DNA of 64,000 nt, from contig CP154956.1 of the NCBI GenBank assembly GCA_039621445.1, positions 40,202,553 through 40,266,552 on the forward strand, in the 5' to 3' direction. The DNA comes from Euglena gracilis. Lineage: Eukaryota; Euglenida; Euglenophyceae; Euglenales. Below the pieces are notes generated by a model, which made no database searches, was not told the DNA's origin, and saw only the letters and a list, made by a program, of their open reading frames with translations. The translations under genes were made by a program, and so were the position numbers. Each line of letters opens with the position of its first letter. Within the stretch, counting starts at the first letter, position 1. This document shows, in pieces, positions 32,220 through 44,059 of the stretch.

Positions 32220-32534
32220 CCCTCACCCCCCCCCCTGTTTGGCTAATGGCCGGGCTGCTTCGGACCCCCAATTAGCCAATTGGGGGGGGGGACAATTGGG
32301 GGGGTTACCCCGGCCAATGGCCAATAAGCCTGACCCCCCCCCAATTAGCCAATTAGGGGGGGGGGGGCAAAGTTAGGTTTAGAGGGAAAAGAGGGGGGTT
32401 TGGGTTTTTCACCTCGCAACAGACTCTCCTTGCTGGTTGCCATCCCAGGGCCCTAATGCGTTCCCCTTCGGTTGATGTTTACGTGGTGTGGGGGGGAGGG
32501 GTGAGGGTGTTGTGGGTGGGGGTGGGGGTGAGGG
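32220..32534. mobile_element. TA-inserting poly-C MITE, uninterrupted copy
   Basis: Starts CCCTCACCCCCCCC, then GGCTAATGGCCGGGCTGC; ends GGGGGTGAGGG. TA flanks both sides (32218-32219, 32535-32536). Contains CCCCGGCCAATGGCCAATAA, the empty site corresponding to the insertion at 16829. Confidence 0.85.
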
Positions 32535-32694
32535 TATACGCATGCCACGCAGTGTGGAGTTAAGTGTCTTTTACAAGGAAAAAGACAAAAAGACCATTTC
32601 GACAAGGAATAAAACGTCAAAAATGTCGGAATGCTGTCGAAAACTGTCGGAAACCCAAAGTAGGATCAGCTTGCCCTCGCGATCAACATTTTGA

Positions 32695-35656
32695 TCTTCT
32701 TTTCATCCCACTTTCGACGAAATTTCCTTTGATGATCGAGGCACCCTTGTATACCTGCCACGTGGAGCCCTCCTCAATGTCAATCAAACCTACCTGCAAC
32801 TGCTGAGGCATTTCAACAGGGAACCTGGCTGGGAAACCCTGCACGCCTTGTGGGCCTTCCCCAAAGCGGTGCTTTGTCCTTTTCAGCGTGGCGGGCGATC
32901 AAACTGGGCGATGGTGGGGAGAAAAATTGCAGAACGAGCTCGCCTGTATCTCACCCGTCCTGTGTTTGATTCTTGGTTGGACTCCAGCCTCCCACAAAAG
33001 CCACAAGGCAGACAGACAAGGCAAAAAACAGCACTGGCAGCCAAGGCAACTGAAGAACGGTTCCTCTCCCGCATTGAAAGCCTTGTTGGCCACGGGGCTA
33101 TTTCAAAAGCCTGCCGTGAGCTCACCTCTGAAGGGGTTCAGAACAGCAATGACCCAAAAGTGATTCAAAGGCTACGTGACCTTCACCCACCAGAGCCTCC
33201 ACCTCGCATCCCAGTGTCCGACTCTCCCCGAACGATTTCCTTTCCTTCAGACCCGGAAAGCACAAAAGAACGATTGCAAAATATGCGCAAAGCTATATTC
33301 GGGTTCCCAAAGGAATCCGCACCGGGTCCTTCTGGCCTGAGACCTGACCACCTCAAGGCCATGGTTGGAGACTACCCAGGGGCTTGTGGAGACGACCTCC
33401 TCGAAGTGATGGATACTTTCATCTGTCGGGCAATTACAAACGGTGTTCACCCCGGCATGGCCCCAATTCTTTCCTCCGCCAGGTTGACACCTCAGCGAAA
33501 ACAGAACAAACAAACAGCAATGGAAGAGGATGCTTTTGGAAACCTTGTGGAGAACACGGTGTGTGATGAAGACACTCGCCCAATCGCAGCAGGTGAAACC
33601 CTCCGCCGACTGGTTGGCAAATGTCTCATGCGTCATCCCACAGTGGTAAACACTTTGAAAGAACTGAGTCCTCCACAATGTGGCGTTGGTGTGCCTAATG
33701 CTTGTCCACTGATCGCAATGGGAATCCAACAAATGGTGGACACTCTGCACTCGGACAGCGACAATCGCTGGGGGCTGCTTCAAGTGGATTTCAGGAATGC
33801 CTTCAACTCTTTGTCACGAGAAAAAATCCTGCAATCCATCCGTAGACGCTGCCCAGAAGTGTGCCCTTGGCTGGATTCGTGCTACGCCCAACACAGCAAG
33901 CTGTATTGTGGAAACCATTGTCTGCCTTCCCAGAGGGGAGCTCAGCAAGGCGACCCATGCGGACCTGCAGCTTTCGCCTGGGGTGTGCAAGACCTTTGTG
34001 AGGGCCTCTCACCCTTGGTCGAATGGCAGGGATGGTATTTGGATGACGCCCATCTGCTGGGATCGCCAGCCCAACTACACAATGCCCTTGCCTTTCTGAT
34101 CCGGGAGGCAGCCTCGCTTGGGTTGGCCGTGAACCCTGCAAAATGTCGATTGTGGGGACCAGCGTTCACATCAACAGAAGGTGTCCCTTGCATTCCCCCC
34201 GGCACGCCACAGGACTGCCCCTTACACCAGATACCATTGAACGCCTTTGTTGCTGGTTCTGGTTTGAAAGTTTTGGGGGTCCCTGTCCACCACCCCCAAG
34301 ATGACCGCTTCTGTGAAGAAGTTTGGAAAAAGCGCATTGAAGACATCCGACGTTCTTGCACAGTACTTCAGCACCTACCTCAATCGCATGTGCAATTCAC
34401 CTTGCTTCGTTTTTGTTTATCCGCTTGCAAAGTGAATGACCTCTTGCGCGCCTGCAAAAATCGCCTCTGCAACAGCGGCATGCAAGACATTGTCAGGAAT
34501 TATTCGGGAAACATTCAGTAGCATGGCCGGCTCCCCTTGCACCCCAGAAGAATGGTTGCAAGTTTCCCTGGCCATCAGATGCGGTGGACTGGGAATCTCC
34601 GATCCACTATTTCAACGTGTGCCTGCCAGATTGTCTCAAGTGGTGGACTTCTGTCGAAGAGCTCCCTCTGTCTTGGGCCCGCCAGCTGCCATGGACATCC
34701 TGCCCAAAGACGCTGACGCTTGTTTACGGACAGCCCTCAATGAACTTGGTCAAATGGCCCCACTGCCACAATGGGCCAGTGACAAAAACTTGATCTCTCA
34801 GGCACAGTCTCCACACAATTCACAACGTTGGTGGAATCAGCAGAGCATGCTTGCCCGCCAGAAAACACTTCGGGACACATTGACTGGACCTGATGTTGTA
34901 CGCTTTGCAAGCCAATGCCAACCACACGCTATGGCATGGGCCGCTTTGACACCCTCTCAAGGACTCCGCACCCTGTTACCCACGGCTGAGTTCCGCTGCA
35001 CACTTCGTTGGTCCCTCGGAATGACTCTCACACCAATGGAATCCGATCCTAACCTCTGTCCCAAATGCTTTGGACAATCAGATTTTCTCGGACACCACCT
35101 CGTTTGCTGCAAATCAAACTTCATTACCCGGCGGCACGGGGCTGTCCAAGACTTTCTGACAACCAGAACACAGAAGGCAGGATTTATAGCTCGCAAAGAA
35201 CAACGAGCTGATGACCGTTCACGGCCTGGGGATATCTTCATTCCTCGCTTGGACAGTGATGGTCCCGTTGCAGTGGATGTGACAATCCGCCACACCCTTG
35301 CGCAAAGTCATCCGGTGCGAAGTGCAGAGAGCCTTTCACAATCGCAAACACGTCAGGAGGCTGAAAAGCATGCCAAATATGATGGAACATGCCAACGACT
35401 GGGCTGGCGGTTGATGCCATTCGTAATGGACTGCTACGGGGGCATGGGACAAGAAGCGCGCTCCTTGATGGCCACCCTCCTCAAGGCCCTTCTGGGGCAG
35501 CGGGAAGGGTGGCAACGGCGGGCCGCAGAAGCAGACATTTGGCAAGGCCTGTCCTTCACACTTATGAGAGAAATCAGCAGACAGCTCGTTTGGAGCTTGT
35601 ATTCTTCCAAGGATGAGATTACCCTGTCTTCCGCCCACTCACCATATTCTGTATGA
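32695..35656 (+). pseudogene. Non-LTR retrotransposon reverse transcriptase with restriction-like endonuclease
   Basis: Target-primed retrotransposon polymerase. Open from just after a TGA at 32692 without a clear ATG, so the 5' part is missing or spliced. Motifs in order: APGPSGLRPDHLKAM (block 0), ETLRRLVGKCLM, LLQVDFRNAFNSL (motif A Asp), RGAQQGDPCGPAAFAW (motif B), WYLDDAHLLG (motif C), SGLKVLGVPV (thumb). The C-terminal part has CPKCFGQ...HHLVCC (zinc knuckle), then RPGDIF followed 13 residues later by VDVTI, the PD-(D/E)xK-like endonuclease core of the R2/NeSL/R4-type group. The frame shifts in the A5 run at 34456-34460 (second frame to 35656). YLDD instead of F/YADD is shared with the two minus-strand elements. 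Exact clade not assignable by eye. Confidence 0.88.
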
Positions 35657-36170
35657 AGGCCTTTGAGCCCAAACTCTCAACCAAATAACCAACCATGAAC
35701 TCTCACCTGCTATGTTTAACCCCTGGTTACCCAGTGAGCAGAGCCACACGCCGAACCAAAGACAAATCAATGGGTCACATGGACGCGCAGAGAAGCAAAA
35801 CACAACAAAAGCCAAAACCCGACACAAACACGCCATCCTCTGGCAAAAGAGGAACAAACACCCCCCTCCCCGCCCAATATATATGGAAGGTGACCTTTGC
35901 TCATCTTTCGCTAACCTCTGACCTCCGCTCCGCACCCTGAACAAGTATATCTCAGCACTCTTTTGTACATTACACCCACAGTATAAGCTACCCGCGACCT
36001 GTGGCGGCACAGGGAGTCACAAGGGGGTTCCTCTTGTGGCGAGGGCCAAAAGAGACGTTTCCCTGGGCCCGGGGCACGGTTTGGGTGAAGCTGTGCTACC
36101 CACCGTGTGAGACCAGCACTTGATCTTCTTGTGTGCCTTTCTGAGTGTGTTTTTTTTCGCACAATGCATG
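35657..36170 (+). other. 3' untranslated region of the plus-strand retrotransposon
   Basis: No frame of note. Near the probable end, GTGCCTTTCTGAGTGTGTTT plus a T-run (36135-36162) matches the 3' end of the minus-strand element at 44 kb (GGCTTTCTGAGTGTCTATTT plus T-run). This suggests both elements share a 3'-end recognition sequence. A CCTCTTGTGGCGAGGGCCAA stretch precedes it. Confidence 0.55.
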
Positions 36171-36224
36171 GCGGACAAGTGAAGGCCCCTGGTGGGGTTT
36201 CAAGCTCGGGCTCAAAAGTTTACA

Positions 36225-36362
36225 AGTTTAGAAGTTCAAGGAAACAAGTCTGAAGTACAAGTTCAAGTTCAAGAGCAAGCTGCAAGTTCAAGCAAGCAAG
36301 CAAGTACAAGGTACGAGAACAACGAGGTACGAGAACAAGTTCAGGTCAAGTACAAGTACAAG
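36225..36362. repeat. AAGTTC/AAGTAC short tandem repeat
   Basis: CAAGTTCAAGTTCAAGAGCAAG and AAGTACAAGTACAAG runs. No gene is recognisable from here to about 37.3 kb; proline-rich frames at 36595-36930 look like chance. Confidence 0.7.
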
Positions 36363-37309
36363 TTGGGCTTCTCGGCCCTTTGGTGCTGCTCTGCAACTTC
36401 AACATGCTGTGGACAGCCCTGGGGGCGTGAAAAGGCCCCTGGGCTGCTGGGGCCCTGAGCCTGATAAGGTCCCCCCAACCCCTGGGCCTGCAAAGGCCCC
36501 CTCAACCCAGCCAGTGGCCGGCAAAGGCAATAATAAAAAGCCCCCCCAACTGTCATCCTGAAATGTCCCCCCAAACTGTTAACCAGGGCCTGCAATGGCC
36601 CCCCCCCACCCAGACACTGCATACCCACCCCATCAGTCACACCCAGTCCCTGCAAAAGTCCAGCCATTTCATTCACACCCACCCACTCACCATCATCCCC
36701 CTATTTTGCCTATAAAGAACCCCTGTGGCACTGACATCTTTCTCCAACAACCCTCCAGAATGCATCCAAAAGCTATCCTCCATCTTTACTATTGGCACTC
36801 ATGTGGCATCAGACATCCTTCCCCGATCTCTGGATTTGGTTGGAATATGTGGGACCACTGGCTGCACCAACATGTCCCAGTCCCCCACCTGCAACATGTC
36901 CCCTCCACCTCTTCCAACAGCACCTCCTGAGTCATTTTTGGCCTCTGCTTTTTTGTGCTGTGACAAAGTTTCTTCCTGCAAGGACATTGTTGTTTTTTGT
37001 TCCCCCATTTCTGATCCCATTTTGGTGCAAACTGATGGTCTGTAGTCTGTATGGTCGGTTGCAGCAATCTGTTGGTCACAGTTGCTGCAACAAAAGGCAA
37101 TTAATTCCCTGTGGCTGGTGATCTCATTTTGCTCAAAACTGCCAGGCCAATTTATCTGCAAGCAAAAAACCAAAAGCCACTTCCCCAAAACCTGCCAGAT
37201 ACATTTTCCTGCAAAAACTTTTTTTTGGTGTGCAACAACTCTTCTTTCCCAAGAGAGCCAAAAAATTGGGGGTGCTGTTTTGAATCTGGCAAACGGGTTT
37301 TGGAGGGGT

Positions 37310-37440
37310 TTGTGGTGGCATTTTTTGGGCCACGTGTGTTGGCCACTTTGGGCCAGAAATGGTGGCCAGTTTTGGGCCATCTGTTTTGGCAATTTTTGGG
37401 CCAGATGTGGTGACCACTTTTGGGCCAGCAGTTCTTTTTG
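37310..37440. repeat. TTTTGGGCCAGATGTGGTGGCCA minisatellite, block 1
   Basis: Units built on GGCCAGTTTTGGGCCA, TTTTGGGCCAGATGTGG and GGCCACTTTGGGCCAG. A longer array of the same unit lies at 42325-42600. Confidence 0.75.
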
Positions 37441-37759
37441 TGCACGGAAGCTTTTTTTTCGCCAAACCGGAAAGGGTAGGAAAAACTTTTCCGCAGGCGG
37501 GGAAAACTTCAGGAGAATTTCTCCGAGAAATTTGCACCCGGAAATTTCCCGCACAACCCTGCCTTCTACAAAAAGCAAGTGTATTCTTGGGCCCGGCACC
37601 TGCGGACGGGGAACGTCCCGCGCTCCTGCTACTGGCGCTTCACGAAACTTCAATAGGTCTTTTTCCATACGTCGAAAACCTGTCTTTTTGGTTTATGACG
37701 ACGGTTTTAAACTGGTTTTAAACGATGTTTTAAACGAGTAATAAAAGACGACGACCCAC

Positions 37760-37977
37760 CCTGATGCCACGACGTCCATCACCTGGCACAAACCTGTACA
37801 CCCACCGGGAATGAAAATAACGTGGATCCCCGAGTTTCGAAGGAAACCCAGGACCCTTTCATCTCGGTGGGCTGCAAACAGGTCCCACACCACAAGAGTG
37901 TCGGGTGAGTCCTTGAAGTTTGCACGCAGGAAGTTCGATCCGGGTTTGTAATCGTGTGGTAGAAATTGTTGCACTTC
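37760..37977 (-). pseudogene. DDE-superfamily transposase exon (pogo/Tigger-like fold)
   Basis: After an acceptor TTATTTTTCAG (minus, 37978) the exon reads EVQQFLPHDYKPGSNF, then DTLVVWDLFAAHRDERVLGF, then GIHVIFIPGGCTGLCQVMDV. In DDE_1-type transposases the second catalytic Asp sits in a (I/V)-x-D-x-F-x-A-H motif and the third follows (I/V)-P-x-x-(C/S)-T-x-x-x-Q-x-x-D; both are visible (WDLFAAH and CTGLCQVMD). The exon ends near a GGTGGGT donor. No other exon was found; upstream is occupied by the retrotransposon at 38296-41910, which may have split the gene. Fragment only. Confidence 0.6.
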
Positions 37978-38295
37978 TGAAAAATAATGTTTCATGTGAA
38001 GAACCGGTCCCGCCGGTTTTCCCCAATTGTCTCTGTTGGGGATTTGTTGAGATGGGGTGTGCAAGTGGGGTGGGATTGCATTTTCAGGGAGGGGGAAAAA
38101 ATCCTCTAGGTGGGAAATCGTTCTTGACGTCTGCATCCAACGTGCTGGCGAAGGCAGTGAGCAACGGCCGTGTCACAGCCCCATGGGCGTCACGTACCGA
38201 CAGGGTTGATGTTTTTTGGTTTTTTTTATAAAAAAACTTGTTTTTTTTAAAAAAAACGCAAAAAAAAAACGGTTTTTTTGAAAAAGCAAAAATTG

Positions 38296-41200
38296 ACCTT
38301 TTGCAACCGTGATGTCCACCGCGGTCGGTTTCCCGTCTTGCCACGTTGCCAGCAACAGGTCCGCAGGTCGTAGGGAGGCGTCTGGCTGGTTCGGTACTGG
38401 CACTTCGCGTTGGACACTCTGGCCGTTCGCGGACAGGAGGTTGAATAAGGCTTCCTGAACGGCGTTGTGTCGGTTTGCAGAGTTGTTCCGAATGCAGCAC
38501 ATGTCATGATCCCCGTGGACGTCTGCCACAGACTGGCACCCCGCGCACGTGGTTGGCGTGTCGGCTAGGGGCAGCCCAAGCCACCACTTCAGGCCAAGGC
38601 AGTAGTCGGCGGGCTCAATCACCGTGTGCAGAGCCTCGTTGGGGGCTGCTGCCATCCAGCCGTGGCCGATACCGTTGAGCTGTTCCATAAGACGCGCCTG
38701 CTCCCTTGCAGACCACCTGTCGATGAGGGCGTCCACATGGGCCTTGGATAGTTGGGTCTGCCACCATTTCTGCGAGGTGTCATTTGTTGATGCGGAGGCG
38801 AAGGCTGCTGATGCTGTCAGCCGGTTGCTCTCAGGGTGACGGGTGCCGAGGACGGAGCCAAGGTCACTGGCGGCTTGCTGGCAAAGGCGGTCGTCCGGGG
38901 CGGCCGCGTAGCTTGGACAGGCGACCCGCTTATGTCCATGTGTGTAGAACTGACACAGGGCGGCGGTACGGGCTGCTGCTTGGTGGGAGGCGGGAATACG
39001 TAGGCCACAGCCACCTTGTGACAGTGGTAGCGAGGCCTGAAGGCGGTGGTCTGTGCTGAGGGCTTGGCCGGTGATATCCTCGAAGGCACCGTAGATCGTC
39101 TCACCGCACCGAGTCACTTCACCCTGCGCCTGGTAGGAGTCAGAGGCGCGCAGGAGGTGGTTAACTCTGCAGCCGTCCAAGCAGGACCTCAGGAGGTGGT
39201 GCGCAAGCTGGGGGTCAGTGACCGAGGTGACCAGGTCCGCAGCCTGTTCCAGCTTGGTTGTTGCCTCCGTCCATGCTGCCACTGTGTGCCCTGCCGTGGT
39301 TGGGAAGTCGATGGGGCAGCCCAACACAGTGATCCCAGAGCCCTCGACCCAGGGTATGACTTGAACTTTCTCGCGGTCAGGGAGTGCGCCAGCAACCGGT
39401 CCCCATACGACACATTTCGCCAGGTTCAATTGGACCCCGTTGCATGCCCCTTCAGTCCGCAGGAACTCGAGGCACTTCTGCAAAGCCCGGGGTTCACCGA
39501 CGAGCACCCCATCATCCAGGTACCATGAGGACCAGAGCAGCTCTGCTTGCCGGCTGATGGTCTCGCTGATGGTGTGGAGGCCACTGCAAAGCCGATGGGT
39601 CCCAGCGGGCAGCCCTGGTGTGTGCCTCTCGTGGAGTGGAGGACGCGTCCCTCGCTGAACAAGGGTGCCGGCTGGCCGTAGGCGAAGCGCAGGTAATTGA
39701 AAAGCGCCGGGGTGCGCGTTTGCGCTTCCTGCAGAAGGACATTTCTGTCCAGCGTGTTGAAGGCATTCTTCAAGTCCACCTGAAGAATGGCCCAATTCCC
39801 CTGCGGATCCAGTTTCCGGACCAGGCTTTGGGTTGCCATGGCAACGGATTCGGGCGCATTGGGGACCCCAACCCCTACCTGCAGAGGACTCAGCCGGCCC
39901 ACTTGGTCCTTGGCGGCGCCAGTGTGTAGGAGGGCTTTTCCAACCAATCGCCGAATAGTGTCACCCACCGCAATGGGGCGAACGCCGTCGTCCTTTTTAC
40001 GTAGCGGGGTGAGGTTGGCAGCGCACCACCATGGGCCGTGATCATCGGGCAGCTTGCCGTCTACCCACCTGGCCGAGAGCTACCCCAAAGCCGTGAGAAG
40101 GCGTGCTCCTTGGCCAGGGCGGCGAACGGCGTCCTGTAGGTGGCAAGGGCGCAGACCAGATGGTCCCGGCGAGGAGGTCCGAGGGAAACGGAGTATTGCG
40201 TCTCTCAGGAGCTCCTCCCACCGCACCTGTTGACCATCCGGGAACGGTGGTACTGCGCCAGGCAGAGCATCGACGGGGCGCCTGGTAGGGTCGACTGTGT
40301 GAGGTATGCCTATTTTTGTTGATATGGGTGGGGGCGATGGAGGGTTTTGTTGGGGGTAGAGCATCGAGGCTCCAGCGGGATGCAACTCCTGCAATTTGGC
40401 CCAGACAGCCGGGTCGGAAGAGCGGTGGGTTCCTTCGGACAAGAGAACCTGCAGGGCCTTCGCAGGGGCACCTTCCCCCACCAACGTGCGCGCACGGCGG
40501 AGCACAGCGGCCGGTATGGCGGCGGGCTCGGTACGTGCTTTTTTGGCCGCCCGCGTCTCGATGGATGCTGGTGGGAGACGGGTGGCGTTTCTCAGCTCTG
40601 TCATCAGCGTTCCATAGTCACCTTGCAGGAAAAGTTGGACGCGCCGCCTGATCGCGGTGGAGATGTACTCCGCGGCCTCACGTCCCGCACTTGGGACAGT
40701 CCGAAGCACCAATTTAGGGAAGGCGAGGGTGGCAAACAGGCTGTCCATGGTGGGCCTGCTGACGTATTCCGCGATGACATCGGAGAGGGTCTCGGAGACG
40801 TCACGTTGGTTGGCCGCAGGTACATGAAGGACTGTGTTTGCGCGGCAGAGGAAGACCTCCTGCAAGTTGGCCGGCTGGGGCGGGATGGTGATTCCGGGCG
40901 GGCCGCCGTGACGGAGATCAGAGTTGTTCCCGCTTTGGTCAACCACCACAGCCGCGGGTGTGTCGTCTGCTGGGTGTGCTAAATTGTTTGTGCTGTCGCG
41001 AGGCGGCTCCGCCGACGCGACGACCGATGTGGCTGACCTCTTTCTCCCTCCGGGTGGACCTGGGTTGCTTTCAATGTCCCCGCAGGACAAGAGGCTCCCT
41101 CGGCCCGTCTTGGCGGGCGCCCGGAAAAAGAGGAGGTGTCCACCAGGTAGATGATCACGACGTGGTACAGGGTGCACCCTGGTGTCACCGCAGGTCAGCA

Positions 41201-41910
41201 CGCTTCCTCTTCCTCCGAGTGCCGAGCAGACAGGGCAGCGGTCCCTTCCCAACAGGGAGGTGCGGCAGCGATGGCCATCTTGTGCAAGGCGTAACGTGGG
41301 CTGGCGTTTCTCAGCCATGTAGACGTTCCGCGTCAGCAAGAGACAGCACTGCTCCCAAGGCCAGTGAGACCCGTCACGACAGTTGCAGGCATCGTCCGAT
41401 GGGAACCGTGCGTCCCAGAGGGCATCGGCCAAAACGTAGAAGGAGCGTCCGCCTACTGTCACTTGGTCCGGCCATCCCAGGGGTGGGTCGGTGAGAACGC
41501 ATTCTGCCCAAGGCGGTAAGTCCGGGGGGCGGAGGTACGGCCCCTCAAGCCGGCGGCGCGGTCGCTTTCCGCCGGGTGCGCGCGCTTGGCTGAGGTAGGC
41601 ACTGGTCGTTCGAGCCGTCCAAAATGTTGGCCTTGGGGACCCCGACCGGAGACTGCCGCCTTCCCCTGGTCGGAGATGTACAATGGCTGCCGAGAAGTCT
41701 TGGCGCTTCGACCAGTCGTCCTGTTTTCGCCGTGACGCCACTGTCTTTTCTGAGTCGTTCTGCGTCTTCTGTGGGGCAGAGCGGGCACTGCCACGTCCCG
41801 GGCTTTTTGCTTGGAGTTTCTTTTTGCAGAACGGTAGCGCGTCTGTTTTTCCCCTGACTCTGACCAGTGAGGTGGCAAGACTAGCCCCAGGCTGCAAGGT
41901 TCGGCAAATT
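38296..41910 (-). pseudogene. Non-LTR retrotransposon polyprotein with 2A-like peptide, RT and endonuclease (decayed)
   Basis: Minus-strand copy of the 44.5-48.6 kb element. From 5' to 3': a CCHC-like knuckle near 41.4 kb (CNCRDGSHWPWEQC), a decayed 2A-like site and a well-formed one (about 41055-41105, GRGSLLSCGDIESNPGP), then FLQGDYGTLMTELRNATRLP and SPGPSGLRP. A TAG at about 40078 interrupts the frame where the sister copy has Leu. RT continues (LQVDLKNAFNTLDR, GTHQGCPLGPIGFAV). One base is missing near 39578, and the frame resumes with SWYLDDGVLVG. The zinc knuckle CAGC...HDMCC and RPADLLLATWQDGKPTAVD follow. The 3' end is lost at 38296, where A/T foldback repeat begins. The methyltransferase-like domain of the sister copy is absent here. 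At the 2A-to-RT junction the frame is continuous, which shows the ancestral arrangement. Confidence 0.85.
41055..41105 (-). other. 2A-like ribosome-skipping sequence
   Basis: GRGSLLSCGDIESNPGP in frame inside the polyprotein; ends with the D-x-E-x-N-P-G-P consensus. Such sequences cause the ribosome to skip the Gly-Pro bond and release the upstream product. A decayed sister, GRGSVLTCGDTRVHPVP, lies about 110 bases upstream in the gene (41166-41216). Confidence 0.85.
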
Positions 41911-42324
41911 TCCAAATTTTGGGAATTTTTCATTTCAATTGAAAAATTCGAAAAATTCGAATTTTTCAAAAATTTCAAAAATCGTGGAACGCGAATCTGG
42001 GTATTCCTAATTCATCAGAATTATTGGTGCTCGGCGGAAGAGACTTGCATTTTGTGGACTGTGCAGACAACTCTAAGATGCCAGTCGGATGCAGGAGCAT
42101 ATGGTGAATTTGGCAATTCTTTCAGTGAATGTATATATTTCTCTGTTGCAGATCTCACGGGCAAGAAATTACTGAAGTTTATCACGATTGAAATGAACTT
42201 ATTGGAAGGAGGTTTCGTAATCTGGACCTGAGCATGTCCCTGCTAAACTGCTCCGTTTGTATTACGGCCAACAACGTTTCTGTTTTCTGGTTGCTGTTGC
42301 TGTTCCTGTTTGCTTTTCAATGGC

Positions 42325-42600
42325 AAAGAACTGGCCAGTTTTGGGCCAGATGTGGTGGCCAGTTTTGGCCACAGTTTTGGGCAGAAGTGCTGGCCAGTTT
42401 TGGGCCACATGCTGGCCAGTTTCGGGCCAGATGTGGTGGCCAGTTTTGGGCAAAGGTGCTGGCCAGTTTTTTGGCCAGATGTGATGGCCAGTTTTGGGCC
42501 ACACGTGTTGGCCACTTTTGGGCAGAAGTGCTCAAAGTGCTCAAGTGCTGGCCAGTTTTAGGCCACAAGCTAGCCAGTTTTGGGCCAGATGTAGAAAGCG
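42325..42600. repeat. TTTTGGGCCAGATGTGGTGGCCA minisatellite, block 2
   Basis: About ten units of 24-30 bases, such as GGCCAGTTTTGGGCCAGATG and GTGCTGGCCAGTTTTGGGCC. The frames repeating WPVLGQ or ASFGPDV are read-through of the array. Confidence 0.85.
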
Positions 42601-43193
42601 TTTGGTGCAGGGGGTTTTGGCTTCTACTGGGGGAAAAAATTGAAGGCCGAAAAAATTCATTGGGAAAATATTGGCGTGCAGAACTCCTGCCAAATTTTTC
42701 CGGCTTTGAAAATCCTGCCTCAAAAATTTCAAAATCACCCTTTTTCCAGTCATCTTGCAAACAAAACCTGCCAATTTTTTCTGGGCTGTTTTCAGGTTTG
42801 GCACCATTTTTTTCGGCTTCCAATTTTGTCTAGCTTCAATTCCCCCCCCCCCGGTACGGGGTGGGGTGGCCTGGGGGGGGTCTTCGACGGGTGGGGTGGT
42901 CTGGGGTTGGTTTTTTGTCCATTTTATCGGGAGGGTCGGCGGGGTGGGGGTGGACTTCTGCAACTGCGGGGCCATGGTTGGGGGGGCGGGCAAAAAAAAA
43001 TCCCCCGTTGGAGTCACGAGCAGGACTTTCCGCAAAAGGCTGGTAAAAACTAATCTCAAGTGCTTCTCGAGGTATTTTGTCTTTCTGGGAGTACCTTGGA
43101 AATGCCGTCACCGCGGGGAAGGACTGTGGCCAGCGGAAGAAAAACAGGTCCCCATTGCAGTGCTTCAACCTACGGAATTTTTGGAAATTTTCC

Positions 43194-43990
43194 TCACGAA
43201 AAATTCGAATAATTCAACTTGGAAAAATTCGAATTATTCGAAACGGAAAAAAAACACCGAACCCTGCCAGGCTGCGGCAAACGTTTTTGGCAGAGGGGTT
43301 GGCAGGACTGTGCAGTCTGTGGACAGTTGGATCCACTACTTTGGCTCCAAATGTCTTCGATGCAATCACTGGGGCCCACTGTGATGGGTTTTCCCCGGAG
43401 TTTCATTGAAATCAACATCCTCGGCAGCTTTGGGGGAAAGCACAGAGCCAAACATATGGTTTCGAAGCAGAATGTCTCACCAATCTTAATGTTTTTGCTG
43501 AAATCTCCAGGGTCCATTGCTGTGGTTTTCTCCTGGGTTTGCCCTTGCGGGAAAATCTTCTGCAGCATTTTGGGAAAGCACAAAGCCAAACCCAAGGTTT
43601 GGAAGCAAAATGTCTGCGAAATGGGTCCAACAATCTTGTTTAAGATGTCGATGTGCTGCTGCTGTTGCTGCTTCTCCTGGGGCTGGATCTCCCAGGGCTT
43701 GGGCCACCGATGTCGATGTCGATGTGCTACTGCTGGGTGGCTGATTCTCACCCTTCTTCTCCTGGGGCTGGGCCTCCCAGGGCTTGAATCCGAGATGTCG
43801 ATGTAAACTCTGGGTCTCTGCCCAGGGGAGGCTGCACAGACTGTCGCTGCAAACTCCGGGGTTTGATGGGATATTTCGGGTCGGTGAGGTTGTCGCTTCA
43901 TAGATGTCGTTGTGAACTCCGGGGGTGTTGAAATCCCCCGGGTCGGTGAGGCTGTCGCTGCAAATGACTTCTCACAATAGTCAGTCAAAT
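43194..43990 (-). CDS. Hypothetical protein with two ~43-residue repeats
   Basis: A 266-codon minus-strand frame (GTG-initiated; true start unknown). Residues around 75-100 contain VYIDISDSS and a basic PRRRRVRI. Two copies of a repeat follow: TFCFQTLGLALCFPKMLQKI... and TFCFETICLALCFPPKLPRM..., each ending in a P-x-D-x-x-x-x-I segment. There is a short Q-run (KQQQQQHID). I do not recognise the family. It could be an exon of a host gene or part of the disrupted element around 42-44 kb. Near 41930 and 43200, similar AAAAATTCGAA palindromic words occur. Confidence 0.3.
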
Positions 43991-44059
43991 CCACACTTCA
44001 AAGCTTGCTGCTCGCAGTTGTCCTTCTGAACTTCAGACCCCACTCGGGGCTTTCAGGCC

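Noticed and set aside
34436-34521. Programmed frameshift between the two RT frames
   Set aside because: The break is in the middle of the conserved thumb-to-linker region, the sister elements are in one frame there, and there is no slippery heptamer plus structure. A simple indel in an A-run is more likely.
37133-37537. Minus-strand frame of GPKLAT/WPK repeats
   Set aside because: Translation of the GGCCAGTTTTGG minisatellite. The same peptide pattern appears at 42.3-42.5 kb on both strands.
40316-40982. Plus-strand frames across the minus-strand retrotransposon (for example 40347-40982)
   Set aside because: Shadow frames of the GC-rich RT coding strand, without domains.
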